Assembly (NCBI GenBank): GCA_964493515.1
Contig: CAZBNJ010000011.1
Location: forward strand, 1 to 46,636
DNA length: 46,636 nucleotides
Source: CANRIN01 sp964493515
GTDB taxonomy: Bacteria; Bacillota; Clostridia; Oscillospirales; JAAYOS01
Direction of reading: 5' to 3'
A program made the translations under genes and the position numbers. This document shows positions 24,740 through 32,086 of this stretch, one piece after another (the stretch's first letter is position 1; each line of letters begins with the position of its first letter). The notes beneath the pieces are model-generated. The model was not told the DNA's origin. It did not search any database and saw only the letters and a program-made list of their open reading frames with translations.

Positions 24740-25402
24740 TTATTCGAGGCAGTCCCCGTCGGTGCGAGTCACCAGGTCGACCAGCTCCTGCGGCGTTTCG
24801 ACACAGGCTATCGCGCCCGCGCCGGTGAGTTCCTCGCGCGTACCGAAGCCCCACAGCACGCCGAGCGTGGGTATGCCGAACGCCGCCGCGCCCTCCACGT
24901 CGTACAGACGGTCGCCGATCATCAGCGCGTCGGACGGGTCGAGCCGCAGTGTGTCCATTATGTACGCGATGACCTCCGCTTTTCCGGCGGTACGCCCGTC
25001 CGCCGCTCCGGCGATGAGGTCGAAGCAGTCGTCCATGCCGCGCTCGACCAGCATCTGTCGGGCGTTCGACTCCCACTTGCTTGTCGCGACGACCAGGCGG
25101 TAACCGCTCTGCCGCAAGGCTTTCAGTGCTTCTGCAATTCCGTCGTAGGGAGTGTAGCGGTCGAGCATACATGAGTGATGCCTGCGGTAGATGTCGATGC
25201 AGGTCTGTATTTCGTCACCCTCAAAGCCGAAAAACACCGAAAACGAGTGCTCAAGCGGAGGCCCGATGCACTTTCGCATATCCTCAAGCGAGTACTGTTC
25301 GGTGCGCCCCATATCTTTCAGCATCTCGATTATCGCGCCGCCGACTGCGGGAAGCGAGTCGAACAGCGTGCCGTCAAAGTCGAAAAGCAGTGTCTTGCGC
25401 AT
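24740..25402 (-). CDS. HAD-superfamily phosphatase (phosphoglycolate phosphatase/5'-nucleotidase-like)
   Basis: A 220-residue protein with the four HAD motifs: DFDGTLFDS near the start (nucleophile Asp), VVATSKW (Thr/Ser), GKAEVI (Lys) and MIGDRLYDVEGA (acidic pair). The cap-domain stretch CIGPPLEHSFSVFFGF resembles the group annotated as phosphoglycolate phosphatase or 5'-nucleotidase. The substrate cannot be fixed. Start ATG 25402 follows AGGAGGCGGCT; an in-frame start ten codons upstream lacks a site. It is transcribed divergently from the esterase gene, from a promoter with its -35 almost touching that of the other strand. Confidence 0.86.
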   Translation of the reverse strand: MRKTLLFDFDGTLFDSLPAVGGAIIEMLKDMGRTEQYSLEDMRKCIGPPLEHSFSVFFGFEGDEIQTCIDIYRRHHSCMLDRYTPYDGIAEALKALRQSGYRLVVATSKWESNARQMLVERGMDDCFDLIAGAADGRTAGKAEVIAYIMDTLRLDPSDALMIGDRLYDVEGAAAFGIPTLGVLWGFGTREELTGAGAIACVETPQELVDLVTRTDGDCLE

Positions 25403-25431
25403 AGCCGCCTCCTTTTGGAAGTTGTAGCACA

Positions 25432-25460
25432 AGTATACCAGATATGTCGACGAAATGCAA
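25432..25460 (-). promoter_or_regulatory. promoter of the HAD phosphatase gene
   Basis: On the minus strand TTGCAT (25455-25460), 17 bases, TATACT (25432-25437), about 30 bases upstream of the start. Close to SigA consensus. Confidence 0.68.
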
Positions 25461-25461
25461 T

Positions 25462-25490
25462 TTGACTACTTACAAATTTTGGTGTATCAT
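25462..25490 (+). promoter_or_regulatory. promoter of the esterase gene
   Basis: TTGACT (25462-25467), 17 bases, TATCAT (25485-25490). Its -35 is separated by one base from the -35 of the divergent HAD promoter. Confidence 0.68.
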
Positions 25491-25534
25491 AGGAGCGTGA
25501 ACGTGGAAAAATTCAAAAACAGGAGGCATTTTCT

Positions 25535-26311
25535 ATGGCACGCTTTAATGTGAACTTCATCTCGTACACCCTCGTCCGCGCGGTGGACATAACGGTCATC
25601 GTACCCTCCACCACCTGCCCCGAGTGCATGACCCGCGACGGCGTAAAGCCCTCGCACACGCCGAAAGCGAAGTATCCGGTGCTCTACCTGCTGCACGGAT
25701 TTGCGAACAACCACGCGACCTGGGGCGGCTATGCCCGCGTCGAGCTGTTTGCGGAGGAGCATCAGATGGCGGTGGTCATGCTGTCCGCCGAGAACAAGGC
25801 ATATCGCAACCAGCCGAACGGCGGCGACCGCTACTTCGACTTTGTGTCCGAGGAGCTGCCCGAGTTTATCAAGGGCTACTTCCCGGTGTCCGACCGTCCG
25901 CAGGACACCTACATTGCGGGACTGTCGATGGGCGGCTACGGCACCTTCCTGCACGGATTCAGCCATCCCGAGCGCTTTGCCGCGATGTGTCCGCTCAGCG
26001 CCGCCGTCAGCATGGGCAGACGGGACGGAGAGGATTTCGACCCGACCACCGACCCCGAGTCGCTCGCCGAGGGTATCGCCAAGAGCGGAAAGAAGTTCCC
26101 GAAGCTCTACATCGCCTGCGGCAAGCAGGACTTCCTGTACGACGCGAACGTGAAGTTCCGCGACAAGCTGATAGCGTTGGGCGCGGACGTGACCTGGGAC
26201 GAGACCGAGGAGCATGGACACGAGTGGCGCTTCTGGGATCTCGAGCTTGAGAAGGCGCTCAAGTGGCTGCCGCGCACCGACGCGTATGCCGGCTCGGCGC
26301 GCAAGGTCTAA
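25535..26311 (+). CDS. alpha/beta-hydrolase esterase (EstA / S-formylglutathione hydrolase-like)
   Basis: A 258-residue cytoplasmic hydrolase with the oxyanion region LYLLHGFANNHATWGGY, the nucleophile elbow GLSMGGYGT (Ser about residue 131), an acidic residue in GKQDFLYDAN and the catalytic His in EEHGHEWRFWD. This matches the esterase family that includes tributyrin esterases and S-formylglutathione hydrolases. The natural ester is unknown. Start ATG follows AGGAGGCATTTTCT. It is first in a run of same-strand genes through the carboxylesterase. Confidence 0.88.
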   Translation: MARFNVNFISYTLVRAVDITVIVPSTTCPECMTRDGVKPSHTPKAKYPVLYLLHGFANNHATWGGYARVELFAEEHQMAVVMLSAENKAYRNQPNGGDRYFDFVSEELPEFIKGYFPVSDRPQDTYIAGLSMGGYGTFLHGFSHPERFAAMCPLSAAVSMGRRDGEDFDPTTDPESLAEGIAKSGKKFPKLYIACGKQDFLYDANVKFRDKLIALGADVTWDETEEHGHEWRFWDLELEKALKWLPRTDAYAGSARKV

Positions 26312-26346
26312 GCCGAATTTTCCGCAAAACACCACGGAGGCAGTAG

Positions 26347-27198
26347 ATGGAATACAACCGATTTGAACGATTCTGCGCGCGCCACGAGCGATGGGGTGTG
26401 CGAAACCTCATACTCTATGTCATCATCGCAAACGTCGCGCTGTTCATTCTCGGCTCGACGCAGTACGGCGCGAAGTTCATCGTCGACTGGCTGCTGTTTG
26501 TGCCGTCAAAGATAGCGCATGGTCAGGTCTGGCGCGTTTTGACCTTCATCCTCATCCCAAGCGTGGGTGACATATTCTCGCTCGCGCTGTCGTCGATGTT
26601 CTACTTCTTTGTCGGCAGGGTACTTGAAAACGAGTGGGGACGGCTGAAATTTACCATCTACTACCTCGCGGGAGTGCTGTTACAGGCGGCGTTCGCGGGA
26701 ATAATGAGCGTCTGGTACGGCGACGATGTGGCGGTGTACACGCTGAGCGGCGCGCACTATCTCAATATGTCGCTGTTCCTCGCCTACGCCATATTGAATC
26801 CGGACGGCATGGTGCGGATGTATCTCATCATCCCGATAAAGATGAAGTGGCTGGCGCTGATAGACCTCGCGTACATCCTGGTCGGCGTGGTGCTCAATCC
26901 GTTCCCGGTAAATATGTTCCCGCTGGTGGCACTGCTTAACTGCGCGCTGTTCTTTGCGCCGCGGGCGTTTCGTATGCTGCGCCGCAGCAAGTTCGAGGCC
27001 TCCAACCGCATCGACTTCCAGAAGAAGGCGCGCGAGCACGAGCGTGAGGTCAAGAAGCGCGGATACACCCATCGCTGCGTGGTCTGCGGCAAGACCGACG
27101 TGACCCACCCGGACGAGGAGTTCCGCTACTGCTCGCAGTGCAAGGGCTATGCCTGCTACTGTTCGGAGCACATCCTGGATCACACGCATATCAAGTGA
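26347..27198 (+). CDS. rhomboid-like membrane protein with C-terminal zinc ribbon
   Basis: A 283-residue protein with about six membrane helices (roughly residues 20-215) arranged as in rhomboid or derlin proteins. It has the L1-loop-like VWRVLTFILIPS and a Ser-Gly in YTLSGAHYLNMS. The catalytic His and the usual HLGG helix are not visible, so it is probably not a protease. A basic stretch (FEASNRIDFQKKAREHER) leads to a C-terminal Cys/His-rich module, CVVCGKTDV, CSQCKGYACYCSEH, likely zinc-binding and cytoplasmic. Start ATG follows CGGAGGCAGTAG. It lies just upstream of the MATE transporter. Function unknown. Confidence 0.7.
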   Translation: MEYNRFERFCARHERWGVRNLILYVIIANVALFILGSTQYGAKFIVDWLLFVPSKIAHGQVWRVLTFILIPSVGDIFSLALSSMFYFFVGRVLENEWGRLKFTIYYLAGVLLQAAFAGIMSVWYGDDVAVYTLSGAHYLNMSLFLAYAILNPDGMVRMYLIIPIKMKWLALIDLAYILVGVVLNPFPVNMFPLVALLNCALFFAPRAFRMLRRSKFEASNRIDFQKKAREHEREVKKRGYTHRCVVCGKTDVTHPDEEFRYCSQCKGYACYCSEHILDHTHIK

Positions 27199-27220
27199 TT
27201 TCACCACGGGGAGGGGAAAC

Positions 27221-28615
27221 ATGGCGATATTCATTCGCGACAAGAGCTTTTACAGAACTCTCGCGCGGCTTGCGGTGCCGATAGCGCTGAAAAATCTGAT
27301 AACGCTGTCGGTCGGACTTGCGGACAACGTGATGGTGGGCAGCCTCGGCGAAGCCGCGATATCCGGCGCGTACATGGCAAATCAGCCGACCAACCTGCTC
27401 CAGACGGTGGTCGCCGACGTCGCGACCGCGATGACGATACTTGCGACGCAGTATTGGGGAAAGCGCGAGACCGAGCCGATAAAAAGGATAGTCGGCGTCG
27501 GATTCAAGATATCCATGCTGCTCGCGATAGCGGCGTTCACGATGGGATTTTTCTTCACCGAGACGACGCTCAGGCTGTACACTCCCGACGCGGCGATAAT
27601 CGCCGAGGGCGCGAAGTATCTGAAGATAATCAGCGTGGGATATCTGTTCTTCTGCGCCACCGAGACGCTCGTCGCGTCTATGCGGTGCGTCGAGAGCGTG
27701 CGGATAGGGCTGGTGCTCAGCTGCTCGACCTTTGTGATAAACATAGGTCTGAACTACATACTTATCTTCGGCAAGCTCGGCTTTGAGCCGATGGGCATAC
27801 GCGGCGCGGCGATAGCGACGCTGACCGCCCGCATAGCCGAGTTCATCCTCATCTCGGTGTATGTACGCGTGGTGGACAAAAAGCTGCGGATGAAGTTCCG
27901 CGAGCTGATATTCAGCCGCGCGGGCGTGCTGTTTAAGGACTTCCTGCGCTACGGCATACCGGTGATAATGGGCGGCGTTGTGTGGGGACTGAACATGAAC
28001 GTCCAGGCGGTGATAATCGGACATCTGGACAGCATCGCCGCAACAAGCTCGATAACCATTGCGAACACCGTGTTCTCGATACTCACCGTGCTCGTCTACG
28101 GCACCAGCGCCGCAGCGGCGATAATCATCGGCAAGACGGTCGGCGAGGGCAAGGTGGAGCTTGTCAAGCAGTACGCAAAGACGCTTCAGATGATATTCTT
28201 CCTGTTCGGACTGGTGTCCGGCAGCCTGATATTCTGCTCGCGATATGTCGTCGGGTACATCTGGAACAAGCTGGACGCCGAGACGATAGCGATGGTCAAG
28301 CAGTTCCTGCTTGTGCTGTCGGTCACGAGCATCGGCTCGAGCTACCAGGCGTGTACGCTGACCGGAATCGTGCGCGCGGGCGGCGCGACCAGCTTTGTGT
28401 TCCGAAACGACCTGTTCTGGGTGTGGTGCGTGGTGATACCGTCGGCGGCCGTCGCGGCGTTCGTGTTCCACGCCGAGCCGGTGGTGGTGTTCGCGCTGCT
28501 CAAGGGCGACCAGATATACAAGTGCGCGGTGGCGGTGATAAAGACCAACCGCTTCAAATGGATTAAGACGCTGACCCGCGAGAGCGACGAGCTGGCGGCG
28601 CAGAAGGAGGCATAG
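27221..28615 (+). CDS. MATE-family efflux transporter
   Basis: A 464-residue integral membrane protein with about twelve helices in two similar halves. Typical N-half motifs are LARLAVPIALKNLITLSVGL, ADNVMVGSLGEAAISG and TAMTILATQYWGKRE; the C half opens with YGIPVIMGGVVWGLNMNVQA. The family exports drugs or metabolites using Na+ or H+ gradients. ATG 27221 follows GGGGAGGGGAAAC; an open frame to 27149 runs inside the preceding gene and is not used. The substrate is not predictable. The nitroreductase gene starts one base after its stop. Confidence 0.92.
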   Translation: MAIFIRDKSFYRTLARLAVPIALKNLITLSVGLADNVMVGSLGEAAISGAYMANQPTNLLQTVVADVATAMTILATQYWGKRETEPIKRIVGVGFKISMLLAIAAFTMGFFFTETTLRLYTPDAAIIAEGAKYLKIISVGYLFFCATETLVASMRCVESVRIGLVLSCSTFVINIGLNYILIFGKLGFEPMGIRGAAIATLTARIAEFILISVYVRVVDKKLRMKFRELIFSRAGVLFKDFLRYGIPVIMGGVVWGLNMNVQAVIIGHLDSIAATSSITIANTVFSILTVLVYGTSAAAAIIIGKTVGEGKVELVKQYAKTLQMIFFLFGLVSGSLIFCSRYVVGYIWNKLDAETIAMVKQFLLVLSVTSIGSSYQACTLTGIVRAGGATSFVFRNDLFWVWCVVIPSAAVAAFVFHAEPVVVFALLKGDQIYKCAVAVIKTNRFKWIKTLTRESDELAAQKEA

Positions 28616-28616
28616 C

Positions 28617-29135
28617 ATGGATTTTCTGAAGCTCGCGACCGACCGCTATTCGGTGCGGAAATTTTCCGACCGCCCGATAGAGAGGGAGAAGCTCGAAAGG
28701 ATACTCGAGGCGGGACGCGTTGCCCCGACAGCCTGCAACAAGCAACCGCAGCGCGTTGTCGTGATAGACAGTCCGTCGAGCGTTGCAAAGATGCGGATGT
28801 GTACCGGCAGCCACTTCGGCGCGCCCGCCGGACTGCTCGTCTGCTATGATAAGACCGAGTGCTGGGTGCGCGACTATGACGGCAAACCGAGCGGGGAGGT
28901 CGACGCGAGCATCGTTGCGACGCACATGATGCTTGAGGCGGCGGAGCTTGGCATAGGCACCACCTGGGTGATGCACTTCATCCCCGAGGCGGTGCGCTGC
29001 GAGTTCGAGCTGCCCGACAACATCGAGCCGGTCGCGCTGCTGGTGATGGGCTATCCCGCAGACGACGTGTCGCCGTCGCCGATGCACGCGAAGTATCGCC
29101 CAAACGAAGAGCTTGTGGTCTATGACCACTTTTGA
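28617..29135 (+). CDS. nitroreductase-family FMN protein
   Basis: A 172-residue protein with the family N-terminus RYSVRKFSDRPIEREKLERI, APTACNKQPQRVVVI (FMN phosphate region) and the dimer/FMN segment ATHMMLEAAELGIGTTWVMH ending in a VALLVMGYPAD strand. It belongs to the short NADH-dependent nitroreductase group; the substrate is open. It starts one base after the MATE stop with AGAAGGAGGCATAGC inside the previous gene as ribosome site, indicating coupling. Confidence 0.9.
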   Translation: MDFLKLATDRYSVRKFSDRPIEREKLERILEAGRVAPTACNKQPQRVVVIDSPSSVAKMRMCTGSHFGAPAGLLVCYDKTECWVRDYDGKPSGEVDASIVATHMMLEAAELGIGTTWVMHFIPEAVRCEFELPDNIEPVALLVMGYPADDVSPSPMHAKYRPNEELVVYDHF

Positions 29136-29167
29136 ATCAAAAAACTAATTTTTGGAGGTGCTTGTCT

Positions 29168-30616
29168 ATGTCTACGATGCCGAAGAAGATCAACCGAATT
29201 GCCGAGACCGCGCAGGGCAGGTTTGAGGGTATCCCGCAGGGCAACCTCGCCTATACCGTGTTCAAGGGCGTTCCCTACGCAAAGCCGCCTGTCGGCGAGT
29301 GGCGGTTCCGTCACGCTCAGCCCGCCGAGCCGTTTGAGGGCGTGCTGAAGTGCGACACCTTCCCGCCGATAGCCATGCAGAACGCCGACCGCGACGCGGG
29401 CTGCCACAACAAGGAGTTTTTCCCCGCGGTGGTGCCGATGAGCGAGGACTGCCTGTATCTCAACATCTGGACGCCGGACGTGTCGACCGACGCGAAGCTG
29501 CCGGTCATGCTGTGGATACACGGCGGCGCGTATGTCGCGGGATACGGCTATGAGATGGAGATGGACGGCGAGGCGTTCAGCCGCCGTGGGGTGATACTTG
29601 TCACCATGACCTACCGCCTCGGCGCGCTCGGATTCATGGCGCATCCCGAGCTCAGCCGCCGCTGCCCGCGCGGTATCAGCGGAAATATGGCGGTCAGCGA
29701 CTGCCTCGAGGCGCTCAGGTGGATACAGAAGAACATCGCGGCGTTTGGCGGCGATCCGTCGAACGTGACCGTGTTCGGTCAGTCGGCGGGCGGCGGCATG
29801 ACCCAGGCAATGCTCGCAAGCCCCGAGGCGGAGGGCCTGTTCGCGCACGCGATTGTGCAGTCGGCGGGCGGAATATCGACGCTCGGCCCGGAGGTCACGC
29901 TGAAGGACATGGAGGACATCGGCGCGCTCGTCTGCGAAAAGATGGGCAAGACGATAGACGAGCTTATCGAGATGGACGCCTACGAGCTGACCGTCGGCGT
30001 GGAGAAGGTCATGTTCGAGAACAGGATGTTCATGCGGATGGTGCCCTGCGTCGACGGCGTGCTGCTGAACGGCGCGCCGGGCAGAGTCATTGCCGAGGGC
30101 AAGCATCACAACGTGGACATCATGACCGGCTCGGTCGGCGGCGACGGCGGACTGTTCTCCCGCTCGAACGACCCGGAGGCACAGCGCGCCGCAAGCATGG
30201 TCACTCCGCGCGCGTGGGCAAAGGCGGAGACAATGAACGGCCGCAAGCCGCTCCATATCTACTACTTCGACCGCAAGCTGCCCGGCGGCGACGGCGTGGA
30301 CGGCTTCAAGGACGTGGCGTTCCACTCGTGCGAGCTGTGGTACATCTTCGGCACGCTGAACCGCTGCTGGCGTTCGACCGACCCCGGATTCGAGGCGGGC
30401 GACTACATCCTGTCCGAGCGGATGACCGACTACTGGGCAAACTTCGCGCGTACCGGCGATCCGAACGGCGCGGGACTGCCGCGGTGGGACAGCTACACCC
30501 CCGAGCATCCGATGACGATGCACCTGAACGAAAAGACCATCGCGGCGGAGGATATGTCCGGCGACAAGGCGGTCGAGGAGATGGCGAACAAAGCGGTAGC
30601 GGAAGCGCTGAGGTAG
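29168..30616 (+). CDS. type-B carboxylesterase
   Basis: A 482-residue alpha/beta hydrolase. The N-terminus FKGVPYAKPPVGEWRFRHAQ, the EDCLYLNIWTP motif and MLWIHGGAY oxyanion region are diagnostic. The nucleophile elbow is FGQSAGGGM (Ser about residue 206) and the catalytic His is in AFHSCELWYIFG (about 386). The acidic residue is probably in GSVGGDGGLF. No signal peptide, so likely cytoplasmic. ATG 29168 follows TGGAGGTG at seven bases, clearly better than an in-frame TTG at 29132. A terminator follows 60 bases after the stop. Confidence 0.92.
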   Translation: MSTMPKKINRIAETAQGRFEGIPQGNLAYTVFKGVPYAKPPVGEWRFRHAQPAEPFEGVLKCDTFPPIAMQNADRDAGCHNKEFFPAVVPMSEDCLYLNIWTPDVSTDAKLPVMLWIHGGAYVAGYGYEMEMDGEAFSRRGVILVTMTYRLGALGFMAHPELSRRCPRGISGNMAVSDCLEALRWIQKNIAAFGGDPSNVTVFGQSAGGGMTQAMLASPEAEGLFAHAIVQSAGGISTLGPEVTLKDMEDIGALVCEKMGKTIDELIEMDAYELTVGVEKVMFENRMFMRMVPCVDGVLLNGAPGRVIAEGKHHNVDIMTGSVGGDGGLFSRSNDPEAQRAASMVTPRAWAKAETMNGRKPLHIYYFDRKLPGGDGVDGFKDVAFHSCELWYIFGTLNRCWRSTDPGFEAGDYILSERMTDYWANFARTGDPNGAGLPRWDSYTPEHPMTMHLNEKTIAAEDMSGDKAVEEMANKAVAEALR

Positions 30617-30679
30617 ACGTAATGTGTCCAACCGAAGCGTGACATAAAAGTCGCGCTGGGTAAGCAAAAAACACGCAGG

Positions 30680-30711
30680 AAAGGCGGAGGCTCCAGACCT
30701 CCGCCTTTTTT
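30680..30711 (+). terminator. Rho-independent terminator after the carboxylesterase gene
   Basis: AAAGGCGGAGG, loop CTCCAGA, CCTCCGCCTTTTTT: a perfect stem with a six-base T run. Confidence 0.92.
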
Positions 30712-31016
30712 CTGCCTGTCATGCCACCAGAGCACGACTGTTTCGCGCCTACGCTTCGTCACTTGGCGAAGCAGACACACTTGACGATGTTTTTTGCGAT
30801 TTTTCGCAACAGGTGACCATTCGGGTTTTGACAAAGCTTCCTGTCGGATACTCTAAAGCCATCTTCCCACCGGTCTGATTGCCTGCTCTTTCACCGTCCG
30901 AGTCTATCTTGTCCCGTATCCGACCAAATATCGCGGTTAAAAATTTCCATATGCGGTAAAAATTCTATTGCCGCACAGTCGTGCATATGCTGTACCAAAA
31001 AGCAGGAGGTGCATCC
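30712..31016. other. gene-free stretch before yaaL, with dyads but no firm promoter
   Basis: About 305 bases without a convincing gene. TTGACA at 30828-30833 lacks a good -10 at normal spacing. TTGCGA-TTTT-TCGCAA at 30794-30809 is a perfect dyad. GCGGTTAAAAATT and GCGGTAAAAATT form near direct repeats at about 30935 and 30954. CATATGC (near 30949) and GCATATG (near 30983) are inverted copies. A regulated, perhaps sporulation-linked, promoter is plausible but unproven. Confidence 0.35.
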
Positions 31017-31265
31017 ATGGGAATTTTCAAGACACGCGAACTTACACAGGACGAGCTTCGCCGCGCGGAGCTTCAGGAGGCGATAGTCGAGGTGCGCCGC
31101 GAGCTGGACGTCGCGCGCAACGGCTTTCAAAACGCGAGCGAGCCGGAGCTGGTCGACGCGGCGGCGTTCCAGATAAAGTCGCTGGAGGCCCGATACAGCT
31201 ATCTCCTCCGCGTCGCGCGCGAGGAGGGCTGCGACAGCTTTTCGGTGTTCAAGACGCTGAGGTAG
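31017..31265 (+). CDS. YaaL-family protein (DUF2508)
   Basis: An 82-residue, mostly helical protein: MGIFKTRELTQDELRRAELQ, then a second helix, DAAAFQIKSLEARYSYLLRV. This fits the small DUF2508/YaaL family. In Bacillus the order recR-yaaL-bofA is conserved; here bofA follows directly and recR is missing upstream. ATG 31017 follows AGGAGGTGCATCC; an in-frame ATG farther upstream lacks a ribosome site. No biochemical function is known to me. Confidence 0.72.
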   Translation: MGIFKTRELTQDELRRAELQEAIVEVRRELDVARNGFQNASEPELVDAAAFQIKSLEARYSYLLRVAREEGCDSFSVFKTLR

Positions 31266-31278
31266 GGAGGTGGACGCG

Positions 31279-31518
31279 ATGGAGAATAAGCGGCGGTCTG
31301 TCGGAAAGCTAAAAGCGCCCACCGGTGCGGATGTCCTGGCGGCGATAATTCGATTCGCGGCGCGCGCGGCGGTATGGGCTGTCGCGCTGGTGCTGATAAA
31401 CCTTGCCGCGCCGTACACCGGGGTCAGCCTGTCGGTCGGAGTGTACAGCGTGGCGACCTGCGCGCTGCTGGGAGTGCCCGGCCTTGGAGTGCTGCTCTGC
31501 GCCGGCGCAATGTTTTAG
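31279..31518 (+). CDS. bofA: BofA-family pro-sigmaK processing inhibitor
   Basis: A 79-residue protein with two membrane helices. The basic N-terminus and first helix (VWAVALVLINLAAPYTG) are followed by the family C-terminus VGVYSVATCALLGVPGLGVL. BofA holds the SpoIVFB protease inactive in the outer forespore membrane until SigK is needed. The yaaL gene 13 bases upstream supports this call. Start ATG 31279 follows GGGAGGTGG; in-frame GTG 31270 is inside that site. Confidence 0.82.
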   Translation: MENKRRSVGKLKAPTGADVLAAIIRFAARAAVWAVALVLINLAAPYTGVSLSVGVYSVATCALLGVPGLGVLLCAGAMF

Positions 31519-31534
31519 CGCCGAATATTCTTTC

Positions 31535-31563
31535 TTGACAATTACAACTTTTCCTGATATATT
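31535..31563 (+). promoter_or_regulatory. promoter of the marR-type gene
   Basis: TTGACA (31535-31540), 17 bases, TATATT (31558-31563): near-consensus SigA promoter 31 bases before the start codon. Confidence 0.8.
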
Positions 31564-31570
31564 TATATCA
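31555..31570 (+). promoter_or_regulatory. palindromic operator overlapping the marR -10
   Basis: TGATATA-TT-TATATCA is a perfect seven-base inverted repeat covering the -10 hexamer. Its size and AT-rich palindrome suit a MarR dimer, suggesting autorepression of the gene just downstream. Confidence 0.55.
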
Positions 31571-31593
31571 AACCTAAGTGAAGGAAGAGTAGG

Positions 31594-32046
31594 ATGAAGA
31601 GTGAATTCTCCCGCGACCTGGGACGGGCGATAACGCACATAAACCGCATCCGCAAGCGCTACATGGCGGAGCGGCTCGCGGAGTACGGGCTGGGCGGCGC
31701 GCTGTACATGTATATGCTCGCGATAGGGAACAACGAGGGCGCGAGCCAGGATTTTCTGGTCTGCCGTTTCTGCGCCGACAAGGGAAACGTCGCGCGCGCG
31801 GTCAAAAAGCTGGAGGACATGGGCTATCTGCGCCGTGAAGCCGATCCGGAGGACAGACGGCAGAACCGGCTGTTCCTGACCGAGCGCGGCGAGGAGCTGA
31901 TGCCGATAATCAGCGGCTATCTCGGCGAGTGGGGCGATCTGCTGACAAAGGATCTGAACGACGACGAGCTGAAGGCGGCGCACGAGCTGTTCAAGCGGCT
32001 GGAGGAGAACGCCAAAGCCGCGGGCGACGCGGTCAAAAAGGGATGA
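31594..32046 (+). CDS. MarR-family transcriptional regulator
   Basis: A 150-residue winged-helix protein. The DNA-binding part reads QDFLVCRFCADKGNVARAVK (helix-turn-helix) then KLEDMGYLRREADPEDRRQN and LFLTERGEELMP (wing and following helix). The N- and C-terminal helices form the dimer. MarR proteins usually repress transport or stress genes and are released by ligands. The only visible target is its own promoter palindrome. It is monocistronic, ended by a strong terminator. Confidence 0.9.
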   Translation: MKSEFSRDLGRAITHINRIRKRYMAERLAEYGLGGALYMYMLAIGNNEGASQDFLVCRFCADKGNVARAVKKLEDMGYLRREADPEDRRQNRLFLTERGEELMPIISGYLGEWGDLLTKDLNDDELKAAHELFKRLEENAKAAGDAVKKG

Positions 32047-32076
32047 AAAAAGAGAGGGTCACCGACCCTCTCTTTT
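32047..32076. terminator. bidirectional Rho-independent terminator
   Basis: AAAAGAGAGGGTC, loop ACC, GACCCTCTCTTTT. A long perfect stem between the marR-type gene and the convergent lgt-pepD gene, usable on both strands. Confidence 0.92.
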
Positions 32077-32086
32077 GTTTTGCGAA

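Noticed and set aside
30828..30860. TTGACA upstream of yaaL as a promoter
   Set aside because: Only poor -10 candidates (TACTCT at 15, TCTAAA at 18 bases) are available, so it is left as part of the described gap.
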